A DNA stretch of 11,796 nucleotides, taken from contig HF986745.1 in the NCBI GenBank assembly GCA_000433175.1, positions 4,896 through 16,691 of the forward strand. Reading direction: 5' to 3'. The notes under the pieces are model-generated. The model was not told where the DNA came from. It did not search any database and was given only the letters and a program-made list of their open reading frames with translations. Source of the stretch: Prevotella sp. CAG:1058 (GTDB lineage: Bacteria; Bacteroidota; Bacteroidia; Bacteroidales; Bacteroidaceae). A program made the translations under genes and the position numbers. Shown here piece after piece: positions 1 through 6,731 of this stretch; position 1 is the stretch's first letter, and every line of letters starts with the position of its first letter.

Positions 1-2
1 GC

Positions 3-1727
3 TCGTTCACCGTGCCGTTCGTGTCGTCGGGCGACCGCTACGCCTACCAGGCCAAGGCGGTGATGGCCGACGGAACAACGCTGGCGACCGAGATGATAGA
101 GGACAACGCGCTGGAAAGGTTCAGGTGGATAGGCAGCGACGTCAAATGGACGTCGTACACCACGGGCTACGCACCCGACACGCCGCGCATTGACGGCAGC
201 ATAGACTACAAGACCAACCCGTTCGCCGTGGGAGGAATAGACTTCTACAAGAGTTTCAGCACCCACGCCAAAGGCAGCTTCACGTTCAACCTGCCCGACG
301 GCAACCCCTACTCGCGCCTGTTCACTTACTACGGCATACAGGACAACAAGAGCCAGGGCGACGTAAGGTTCTCGCTCATCGTCAACGGCGAAACCGTGGA
401 GACGCACGACATGTACTCGATGACCAACACCACCAAGCCCGACGGCTACGACGGCATATACCTGCGCAAGTTCGAGACGGCGGTTGACGGCAAGACCGAC
501 ATAGTGCTCGACGGCGGCGTGATAGACAACTACAACCATGACCACATGAACTTCCCGATGGGACGCCTCTACCTGAAGAGGGACGGGCGCAAGGAACAGA
601 CAACCAGCTGGCCCGCGACGCAGGTGCTGGCAACGGACAAGCCGCTGACCCACACGCTCGACGCCACGTTCTCGTCAGGAGAAAAGGTTTACTACTACAT
701 AGCCGCAGGCGGCGAATACGCCTCGATAGATAACGGTAACACGCTCAACCTGCACACCCTGCCGCAGGACAAGTCGGCATACGTCGAAGTGGTGGCGGTG
801 CAGCCGGGCGACGACAGCTGGCTGCCATCACGGATTGCCAGGTGCCGCTACTACGTGCGCAACAACAAGACGGTGGAGCGCGACGGACGCCTGGTGCTTA
901 AGGACGGCGACGAGATTGACGAGCTGACGGTATACGCCGACGCCCGCTCATGCGGACAGGTGGTGGTGGAGAGCGGCCTGGCACGCGTGGACAAACTCGT
1001 GCTGAAATACACCTTCACGCCAGGCGAATGGAACTTCGTATCGTTCCCCGCCGATGCCAGCCTGTCGCGCATAAGCAAGCTCGACGCGCTGGGCTACCGC
1101 CTGAACGACGGACAGAAGGCGTTCTACCTGTGCGAGTATGACACGCGCAGGCGTGCCGGACAGCCCGGCGGCGACGTGTGGACAAGGCTCCAGACTGACA
1201 ACGTGGCAAGGAACAAGGGCTACATAATGAGCCTCTCGCCATCGGCCGACAACCCCGGCGACAAGCCCGTGGAAGTGACGTTCGTACTGGGCAATACCAC
1301 GCTGGGCGTCGACGCGTCAGGCAACGGCTCGATGAACGTCGAACTGAACATGATGCAGCTTGAGCCGGGCACAGAATTTCCCGTATACGTGATGCCCGAC
1401 GGCGGCGTCAAGGGCGCGCCGCTCAAGGTTATGGTAAGGTTCTCGCCCGACGACCTGTCGGCCCTGCCGGTGAACCACGCAAAGGCACTCGAGGACGTCC
1501 GCGTGACCTTCAACCCCAACAACTCGGGCATACGCCTCACGCTGCCCACGCAAGAGCAGGCCAAGGTGGTGATATTCGACAGCAAGGAGCGCATGGTGAA
1601 GGCCGTCAAGTACGTGTCGCCATACCTTATCGACATAACCGGCCTGGAGCCCGGCAGCTACCAGCTCTACATACAATACGGCAACGCGACGGCCACAAGG
1701 CCGCTTGAGATAAAAGGCAAAGACTGA
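3..1727 (+). CDS. Large secreted surface protein, C-terminal part (NPCBM-like domain, Por-type sorting tail)
   Basis: The frame is open to the left edge, so this is the last 574 codons of a longer protein; the GTG at 12 is only an internal Val. Visible residues 45-195 look like an NPCBM/NEW2 carbohydrate-binding-type beta-sandwich: GIDFYKSFSTHAKG, then FSLIVNGETVE, then a DHMNFPMGRLYL ending. Residues about 345-410 resemble a block common in Bacteroidales surface proteins (GEWNFVSFPAD ... FYLCEYDTRRRA ... NKGYIMSL). The last 70 residues (VVIFDSKERMVKAV ... ITGLEPGSYQLYIQYGN ... RPLEI) have the beta-strand pattern of a type IX secretion sorting domain. I infer a protein exported to the cell surface, possibly binding or acting on glycans. 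The N-terminal catalytic or anchoring part lies outside the window. The gene ends at a strong hairpin terminator. Family calls are from pattern recognition only. Confidence 0.85.
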   Translation, partial: SFTVPFVSSGDRYAYQAKAVMADGTTLATEMIEDNALERFRWIGSDVKWTSYTTGYAPDTPRIDGSIDYKTNPFAVGGIDFYKSFSTHAKGSFTFNLPDGNPYSRLFTYYGIQDNKSQGDVRFSLIVNGETVETHDMYSMTNTTKPDGYDGIYLRKFETAVDGKTDIVLDGGVIDNYNHDHMNFPMGRLYLKRDGRKEQTTSWPATQVLATDKPLTHTLDATFSSGEKVYYYIAAGGEYASIDNGNTLNLHTLPQDKSAYVEVVAVQPGDDSWLPSRIARCRYYVRNNKTVERDGRLVLKDGDEIDELTVYADARSCGQVVVESGLARVDKLVLKYTFTPGEWNFVSFPADASLSRISKLDALGYRLNDGQKAFYLCEYDTRRRAGQPGGDVWTRLQTDNVARNKGYIMSLSPSADNPGDKPVEVTFVLGNTTLGVDASGNGSMNVELNMMQLEPGTEFPVYVMPDGGVKGAPLKVMVRFSPDDLSALPVNHAKALEDVRVTFNPNNSGIRLTLPTQEQAKVVIFDSKERMVKAVKYVSPYLIDITGLEPGSYQLYIQYGNATATRPLEIKGKD

Positions 1728-1787
1728 CAACGCGGCATATAACTCGGCGTGGGCATAAGGGCCAGGCCCACGACCCCGTAACAAGAG

Positions 1788-1834
1788 GACATCCGGTGAA
1801 GCGTTTTAAAGACAGCTTCACCGGGTGTCTTTTT
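1788..1834 (+). terminator. Rho-independent terminator of the surface protein gene
   Basis: A 15-bp stem (1788-1802 with 1815-1829, one G-U pair) surrounds a 12-base loop and is followed by five T residues at 1830-1834. It begins 60 bases after the stop codon at 1725-1727. This is a textbook intrinsic terminator on the plus strand. Confidence 0.9.
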
Positions 1835-1841
1835 GCCAACC

Positions 1842-1868
1842 GGTTGCGGCGGCAAGACCGCCACAACC
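1842..1868. repeat. Hairpin with 11-bp arms, one mismatch
   Basis: GGTTGCGGCGG (1842-1852) pairs with CCGCCACAACC (1858-1868) around a 5-base loop, with one C-A mismatch. It is followed by TTAATTTTT. It lies just after the main terminator, between two convergent genes, and could be a second or backup terminator. Confidence 0.5.
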
Positions 1869-1908
1869 TTAATTTTTGGCACACGCCGCACTTGCCGGCA
1901 TGGCTGTT

Positions 1909-1935
1909 GCAACCGCCTGACTACCAGGCGGTTGC
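1909..1935. repeat. Perfect inverted repeat, 11-bp arms
   Basis: GCAACCGCCTG (1909-1919) is exactly complementary to CAGGCGGTTGC (1925-1935), with a 5-base loop ACTAC. It lies in the convergent intergenic region next to the recombinase gene and directly precedes the 22-bp periodic repeat. No T-run follows at once, so a terminator role is uncertain. Confidence 0.75.
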
Positions 1936-2022
1936 CCATACATGGCTTTTTGCGTTGCAAAAGGCCGCCTTTTGCAACGCAAGACGTGGCGTTTTATGAC
2001 GCTGAAGGCCGTCTTTCACAAG
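1935..2022. repeat. 22-bp periodic palindromic repeat, locus 1
   Basis: Units begin at 1935 (degenerate), 1957, 1979 and 2001, exactly 22 bp apart. Each has the form GCAAAAGG, three variable bases, then CCTTTTG and a variable end. Because each half is roughly the inverse of the other, the best-conserved part forms a perfect palindrome at 1950-1982: 16-bp arms TTGCGTTGCAAAAGGC and its complement, with one central base. The 14-mer GCGTTGCAAAAGGC (1952-1965) recurs exactly at 10557-10570. The 13-mer TGACGCTGAAGGC (1997-2009) recurs exactly at 5916-5928. It is non-coding: 22 is not a multiple of 3, and the short open frames crossing it have no protein-like features. Confidence 0.75.
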
Positions 2023-2072
2023 ACTGCCGGCCATACCCTGTTTTTTGACACGCCGTGTGCCGGCTCACCTTC

Positions 2073-3287
2073 TCACCTTATGATGCGGCCTATCATCCTG
2101 CGGTTGGCATTGGCCACGGCCGACGTGTCGATGGTAGACAGGTATATCTGCGTGGTCTTGAGGCTCTCATGCCCCAGCCCGCGGCTCACTATCGACAGGT
2201 CGTAGCCCATGTCGCGCATGGTAGTGGCCCATGAGTGGCGCGCCACGTATGTTGTAAGCGGTATGCGTACGCCGGCCATGGCGCCTATCTTCTTGAGCAG
2301 CCGGTTTACGTTGTGCTCCATCTTCACGTACTGCCGGCGCTCCGTGCCGTCAAGGCGCGTTATGATGGGCAGCAGGTAAGGGCTGCCGCCGGTCAGGTGC
2401 GCATACTCGTCAACGATGGCCTGCATCGAGGGTTCCCAGCTTACGGTGATGCACTGGCCGGTCTTCTTCCTGTTGTATTGCAGCTGTCCGCTGCTGATGT
2501 CCGACTTCCTCAGGTATGCCATGTCGACGAACGACATGCCCTGGAGGTATATGCTGAGCATGAACACGTCGCGGGCGAAGGCGATCCGCGAGCCTTCGGG
2601 CAGCTCGAGCTGCCGTATCGAGCGTATCGACGCCAGCGGTATGGCCCTCTTGGCTGTCTTGGCAAAGCCCGTGAACACGTGGCGGAAGATGTCCTTGTCG
2701 GTGGTGAGCCCCATGCCGACAGCCTTGCGGTACAGCGTGCGCAGGGTGCGCATGTAGCACGACGACGAGTTGCGCTTAAGCCCCCGGTACCTCAGCCACG
2801 CCTCATACATCACAATGGTATCGCCGTCGAGGGCGTCAAGCACGATGTCCTCGCCGCTGCGGAACGCCGAGAAGCTCTTCAGGGCGTCACTGTACGTCTT
2901 GGCTGTGCCATGTCGCCCGGCCATGATTTTCCTGTCGGCCATGGAGCGTATGAAGCCGAACCACGTCTGGCAGGGCGGCATCCGCCTGTAAGCCTCGACC
3001 ACGTCGTCGGCTGTGTACTGCACGCCGGCAGTCTCCTTCTCCACCAGTATGGCCGTAAACTGTTTCATGTTCCACCGTATTTTCGACGCCACCATCTGCA
3101 AATACGCCTGCCGGCCGGGACTGCCGCCCATGCGCACTGCCGACAGGGCATCGTCCCACTCGTCCGTGTTCACGTGGTAGTCGGTGCTGACGGTTCTTGT
3201 TACCCTGCGGTGGATAACCTGGAAGAACAACGTGCCTTCACTGCCCTGCGTAGCCGAAGGGCGTAACTTAATCTTGATTGTTGCCAT
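2073..3287 (-). CDS. Tyrosine recombinase/integrase, CTnDOT-like Bacteroidales type
   Basis: This 404-residue protein matches the size and order of Bacteroidales tyrosine recombinases: an N-terminal arm-type DNA-binding region (1-90), a SAM-like core-binding domain (about 100-200) and a catalytic domain (about 225-390). The catalytic residues I can place are Lys in RKKTGQ (about 275), Arg350 in VARHSW, His373 in GLGHESL and the nucleophile Tyr382 in TTQIYL. The usual first Arg is replaced by Ser252 in LQGMSFVDM; a Ser at this position is a known feature of the CTnDOT integrase group. The start ATG at 3287 gives the typical MATIKIKLR opening. No excisionase, relaxase or cargo gene flanks it. 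It is therefore either the remnant of an integrated element or a stand-alone recombinase of the kind that inverts surface-protein DNA. The choice between these is inference; the family call is firm. Confidence 0.92.
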   Translation of the reverse strand: MATIKIKLRPSATQGSEGTLFFQVIHRRVTRTVSTDYHVNTDEWDDALSAVRMGGSPGRQAYLQMVASKIRWNMKQFTAILVEKETAGVQYTADDVVEAYRRMPPCQTWFGFIRSMADRKIMAGRHGTAKTYSDALKSFSAFRSGEDIVLDALDGDTIVMYEAWLRYRGLKRNSSSCYMRTLRTLYRKAVGMGLTTDKDIFRHVFTGFAKTAKRAIPLASIRSIRQLELPEGSRIAFARDVFMLSIYLQGMSFVDMAYLRKSDISSGQLQYNRKKTGQCITVSWEPSMQAIVDEYAHLTGGSPYLLPIITRLDGTERRQYVKMEHNVNRLLKKIGAMAGVRIPLTTYVARHSWATTMRDMGYDLSIVSRGLGHESLKTTQIYLSTIDTSAVANANRRMIGRIIR

Positions 3288-3634
3288 AAGCTGTTGTTTT
3301 AGTTGTTACTAACGGTTTTACGAAAACTATCCGTGCCATGCCCCCGTGCGGCATAACCGTTCATACTGCCGCACGCGGACTGCCGGCAGGGCGGGCACGG
3401 GCGTTGCGCCTGCCGGCGTTTGCGGTTGCTAATTTAAGCCGCCACGGCGCTTGGTTGTATCACGGATTGCGTTTCAGACAGGAAAAAACTACGGCACGCC
3501 CACTGCGCCCGCACCGCCGCGGCAGCGCCCTGCCGCACCAAACCATGCTGATACACTTTGACTTACACCACCCTTTTATCACCGGCAAATACAAAAACAT
3601 GGCGGCTACATGGCGATAATCCGACTTTTTTGAG
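3288..3634. other. Gene-free intergenic region between divergent recombinase and metG
   Basis: I see no convincing gene here. The open frame at 3338-3619 (+) has an Arg/Pro/Ala-rich composition with no recognisable motif. The region contains two GC-rich inverted repeats: CGTGCGGCA at 3345-3353 with TGCCGCACG at 3367-3375, and GCCGGCAGG at 3382-3390 with CCTGCCGGC at 3409-3417. I found no TAnnTTTG match on the minus strand for the recombinase. Confidence 0.5.
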
Positions 3635-3642
3635 TACTTTTG
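3635..3642 (+). promoter_or_regulatory. Bacteroidales -7 box (TACTTTTG) for metG
   Basis: TACTTTTG fits the Bacteroidales -7 consensus TAnnTTTG and lies 51 bases before the metG ATG, giving a leader of roughly 45 bases. No good -33 TTTG is seen 19-21 bases upstream, so the call rests on the -7 match and position. Confidence 0.55.
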
Positions 3643-3831
3643 CAGCGGATTAGGCCGACAAGCACGGCCGGCTTATTTAACTTGGATAAGATTATGGAAC
3701 AAAAGAAAAATTATAAGCGCACCACCGTGACCGCCGCCCTGCCCTACGCCAACGGCGGCGTGCACATAGGCCACCTGGCCGGAGTCTACGTGCCGGCAGA
3801 CATCTATGTGCGCTATCTCAGACTTAAGAAA

Positions 3832-4023
3832 CAAGACGTTAGATTCATCTGCGGAAGCGACGAGCACGGAGTGCCCATCACCATCCGCGCAAAAAAAGAA
3901 GGCATAACGCCGCAGCAGGTTGTAGAACAAGACGTAAGATTCATCTGCGGAAGCGACGAGCACGGCGTGCCCATCACCATCCGCGCAAAGAAGGAGGGCA
4001 TAACGCCCCAGCAAGTGGTCGAC
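3832..4023 (+). repeat. 96-bp in-frame tandem duplication inside metG
   Basis: Copies 3832-3927 and 3928-4023 each encode 32 residues starting [13 protein letters not shown] and ending VVE or VVD. They differ at 10 of 96 positions, every one a third codon base; only the last (GAA/GAC, Glu/Asp) changes the protein. Other MetRS proteins have this segment once. Confidence 0.95.
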
Positions 4024-4641
4024 CGCTACCACGCAATGATAAAGAAGAGCTTTGCCGACTTCGGCATCTCGTTCGACATCTACAGCCGCACCACATCCGA
4101 CACACACTCAAAGGTGGCGTCGGACTTCTTCAAGAAGCTATACGAGGAAGGCAAGCTGGTCGAGAAGACCTCAATGCAGTACTACGACGAGGAGGCACAC
4201 CAGTTCCTCGCCGACCGCTACATAACGGGCGAATGCCCCCACTGCCACAACCCGAAGGCTTACGGCGACCAGTGCGAGAAGTGCGGAAGCGACCTCGACC
4301 CCACCGAGCTTATCAACCCGAAGAGCGCCATCAGCGGCTCGCAGCCCGTGCTGAAGGAGACCAAGAACTGGTATCTGCCGCTCAACGAGTACCAGGACTG
4401 GCTCAAGCAATGGATACTCGAAGGCCACAAGGAGTGGCGCCCCAACGTCTACGGACAGTGCAAGTCGTGGCTCGACCTCGACCTGCAGCCACGTGCCATG
4501 ACGCGCGACCTCGACTGGGGAATACCCGTCCCCGTCGACGGAGCAGAGGGCAAGGTGCTCTACGTGTGGTTCGACGCGCCGATAGGCTACATCTCAAACA
4601 CCCAGGAACTCATGCCCGAGGACTGGGAGAAGTGGTGGAAG

Positions 4642-4801
4642 GACCCCGAGACGCGCCTCGTCCACTTCATCGGAAAGGACAACATCGTGTTCCACTGCAT
4701 CGTGTTCCCCACCATGCTCAAGACCCCGAGACACGCCTCGTTCACTTCATCGGTAAGGACAACATCGTGTTCCACTGCATCGTGTTCCCCACAATGCTTA
4801 A
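4642..4801 (+). repeat. 80-bp frame-shifting tandem duplication inside metG
   Basis: Copies 4642-4721 and 4722-4801 both encode the [13 protein letters not shown] ... FPTMLK segment, but in different frames, because 80 is not a multiple of 3. They differ at 5 of 80 positions, all synonymous third codon bases. The second copy continues correctly into [10 protein letters not shown], so the frame break is caused solely by the extra copy. Confidence 0.95.
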
Positions 4802-5919
4802 GGCTCACGGAGGCTACATCCTGCCCGACAACGTACCTGCAAACGAGTTCCTCAACCTTGAGAACGACAAGATATCTACATCACGCAACTGGGCGGTATG
4901 GCTCCACGAATACCTCGAGGAGCTGCCCGGCAAGCAGGATGTGCTGCGCTATGTGCTCACCGCCAACGCGCCCGAGACAAAGGACAACAACTTCACATGG
5001 AAAGACTTCCAGGAGCGCAACAACAGCGAACTGGTTGGCATCTACGGCAACTTCGTAAACCGTGCGCTGCAGCTCACCAAGAAATACTGGAACGGCGTAG
5101 TGCCGGCATGCGGCGAACTGCAAGACATCGACACGCAGACCATAGCAGAGTTTAAGGACGTCAAGGCCAACGTTGAGCGCCTGCTCGACGCCTTCAAGTT
5201 CCGCGACGCCCTCAAGGAGGCAATGAACCTCGCCCGCATCGGCAACAAGTACATAGCCGACTGCGAACCGTGGAAGGTGGCAAAGACCGACATGAAGCGC
5301 GTAGAGACCATCCTCAACATCTCGCTCCAGCTCGTTGCCAACCTGGCGATAGCCTTCGAGCCGTTCCTGCCTTTCAGCAGCGCAAGGCTCCGCAAGATGA
5401 TTAACATCGACACCTTCGACTGGAACCAGCTCGGCTCTACCGACCTGCTCCAGGCCGGACACCAGCTGGCCGAGCCCGAACTGCTGTTCGAGAAGATAGA
5501 GGACGACGTGATAAACTTCCAGCTGAAGAAGCTCGAGGAGACAAAGAAGGCCAACGAGGCCGCCAACTACAAGGCCAAGGAGATAAAGCCCAACGTACCT
5601 TTCGAGGACTTCGAGAAGCTCGACATACGCGTTGGATTAATCAAGGCGTGCGAGAAAGTGAAGAAAGCCGACAAGCTGCTCAAGTTCACCATCGACGACG
5701 GAAGCGGCCAGGACCGCACCATAGTGAGCGGCATAGCCAAGTTCTACAAGCCTGAAGACCTCGTAGGCAAGCGTGTCTGCTTCATCGCCAACTTTGCCCC
5801 GCGCAAGCTGAAGGGCATCGAGAGCCAGGGCATGATACTCTCGGCAGAGGACTTCGACGGCTCGCTGAGCGTCATTACGACCTCCGCCGACGTGAAGCCG
5901 GGCAGCCAGGTGTGCTGAC

Positions 5920-6004
5920 GCTGAAGGCGAAACGCCTCCCGTAAGGCGGCCTGACGTGCCGCGGAAGGATGGCTTTTGCAATGTAAAACATTACCGTTAA
6001 ATAA
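5920..6004. repeat. 22-bp periodic repeat, degenerate locus 2
   Basis: Directly after the metG stop codon lie degenerate units starting at about 5920, 5941, 5961 and 5983. The clearest (5961-5982) has GCGGAAGG, three bases, then GCTTTTGCAA, matching the consensus seen near 1957 and 10562. The 13-mer at 5916-5928 is identical to one at 1997-2009. Spacing is 20-22 bp, so this copy is more decayed. Confidence 0.5.
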
Positions 6005-6042
6005 AAATACGCATGCTCCTGTATAATGGAGCATGCGTATTT
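6005..6042. terminator. Hairpin terminator downstream of metG
   Basis: A perfect 15-bp stem, AAATACGCATGCTCC (6005-6019) with its complement (6028-6042), encloses an 8-base loop. It is preceded by an A-run (6003-6007) and ends in TTT, with further T-rich sequence after. The A/T-flanked stem could work in both directions. It separates metG from the next gene. Confidence 0.8.
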
Positions 6043-6155
6043 CGTTCTTGTAAATACAGCCGCCGGCCGCCGTTTACCATGCCACAGGGGCGGCAATACC
6101 GGCACATGTGCAACTTATTATGCCGCCGGCGTGCCGTTATTTCACGCCGTGTTAT

Positions 6156-6163
6156 TATCTTTG
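6156..6163 (+). promoter_or_regulatory. -7 box (TATCTTTG) four bases before a start codon
   Basis: TATCTTTG matches the Bacteroidales -7 consensus TAnnTTTG exactly. It ends only 4 bases before the ATG at 6168, so transcription would begin at or next to the start codon, giving a leaderless or nearly leaderless mRNA. No clear TTTG is seen at -33. Confidence 0.6.
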
Positions 6164-6167
6164 CGCC

Positions 6168-6536
6168 ATGAAATACATCTTCCTCTTAATAGGTTCGCTG
6201 TCGCTGGTGCTCGGCGTCATAGGCATATTCCTGCCCTTGCTGCCCACCACGCCCTTTCTGCTGCTATCGGCGGCGATGTTCTTCCGCAGCTCGCCGCGCG
6301 CCTACCGGTGGCTACTCGGGCACAGGCACCTGGGCCCGTACATACGCAGCTTCCGCGAGGAACGCAGCATACCGCTGCGCGCAAAGATTATTTCGTTGTC
6401 GCTGTTGTGGCTCACCTCGCTGCACTGCATGGTGCTGATATTCGGCTCGTGGTGGCTGCGCGCCGCCATGCTGGCCGTGGCTGTGGGCGTAAGCTGGTAC
6501 ATCCTGTCGCTTAAGACAAGGCGCAAGGCTGACTGA
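6168..6536 (+). CDS. YbaN/DUF454 family small inner-membrane protein
   Basis: This 122-residue protein opens with a hydrophobic segment (IFLLIGSLSLVLGVIGIFLPLL). The DUF454 signature follows: LPLLPTTPFLLLSAAMFFRSSPRAYRWLLGHRHLGPYI. Two further hydrophobic stretches lie at about 75-110, and the tail is basic (LKTRRKAD). This is the pattern of the YbaN-like inner-membrane family, whose biochemical role is not established. ATG 6168 is chosen over the in-frame ATG at 6108 because family members start directly at the first membrane segment and a -7 box sits just upstream. The gene appears to be a single unit between the metG terminator and the bidirectional hairpin at 6634-6688. Confidence 0.85.
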   Translation: MKYIFLLIGSLSLVLGVIGIFLPLLPTTPFLLLSAAMFFRSSPRAYRWLLGHRHLGPYIRSFREERSIPLRAKIISLSLLWLTSLHCMVLIFGSWWLRAAMLAVAVGVSWYILSLKTRRKAD

Positions 6537-6633
6537 GACGTATCGCGCCGGCGAATAAGGCACGGACCAACATCACGAATAACAACCTTAACGTGAGGTA
6601 AAAAGCCAACCGGTCTGGCATTTAATAAATAAG

Positions 6634-6688
6634 AATGCGGCCGCCACCGATTCTGTATCATACAGATTCTGATGGCAGGCCGCATTTA
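6634..6688. terminator. Hairpin between convergent genes, probable bidirectional terminator
   Basis: AATGCGGCC (6634-6642) pairs perfectly with GGCCGCATT (6678-6686). A further inner stem CTGTA/TACAG surrounds the loop around 6654-6664. T-rich sequence follows on the plus strand and also on the minus strand. It lies between the convergent DUF454 gene and the receptor gene. Confidence 0.7.
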
Positions 6689-6731
6689 TTATGACGTCCT
6701 TTCAGGGACTCGTATTATTTCAATCCACGGA

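Larger units (their letters stand above)
3694..5918 (+). pseudogene. metG: metG, methionyl-tRNA synthetase, frame broken by internal tandem duplications
   Basis: MetRS charges tRNA-Met with methionine in the cytoplasm and is essential. Visible marks are the HIGH motif (HIGH at residues 24-27 after LPYANGG), a Cys4 zinc knuckle (CPHC ... CEKC, codons at 4234-4284), the Bacteroidales KMSKS variant KISTS (4869-4883), the anticodon-binding helical region, and a C-terminal EMAP/Trbp111-type tRNA-binding domain (about 5590-5915; FEKLDIRVG). The start at 3694 ([18 protein letters not shown]) is chosen because family members begin there; the upstream in-frame ATG at 3640 overlaps the promoter. As written, the frame from 3694 is diverted after 4721 and stops at 5058; the rest continues in another frame to the TGA at 5916-5918. 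Two tandem duplications (96 bp and 80 bp) are present. Deleting one copy of each leaves 2049 bases, 683 codons with stop, close to the usual length. I think the damage is an assembly artefact and the organism has a working gene. Confidence 0.93.

Noticed and set aside
2235..3266. Long plus-strand open frame (343 codons) opposite the recombinase
   Set aside because: It is the antisense shadow of a well-supported recombinase. Its translation is His/Val/Arg-rich without any motif.
3338..3619. 93-codon open frame in front of metG
   Set aside because: Its composition is GC-driven Arg/Ala/Pro, with no recognisable domain or start signal. It runs up to the metG promoter.
4642..4801. Programmed ribosomal frameshift in metG
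   Set aside because: There is no slippery heptamer or stimulatory structure, and the protein segment itself is duplicated. An extra DNA copy explains the frame change fully.
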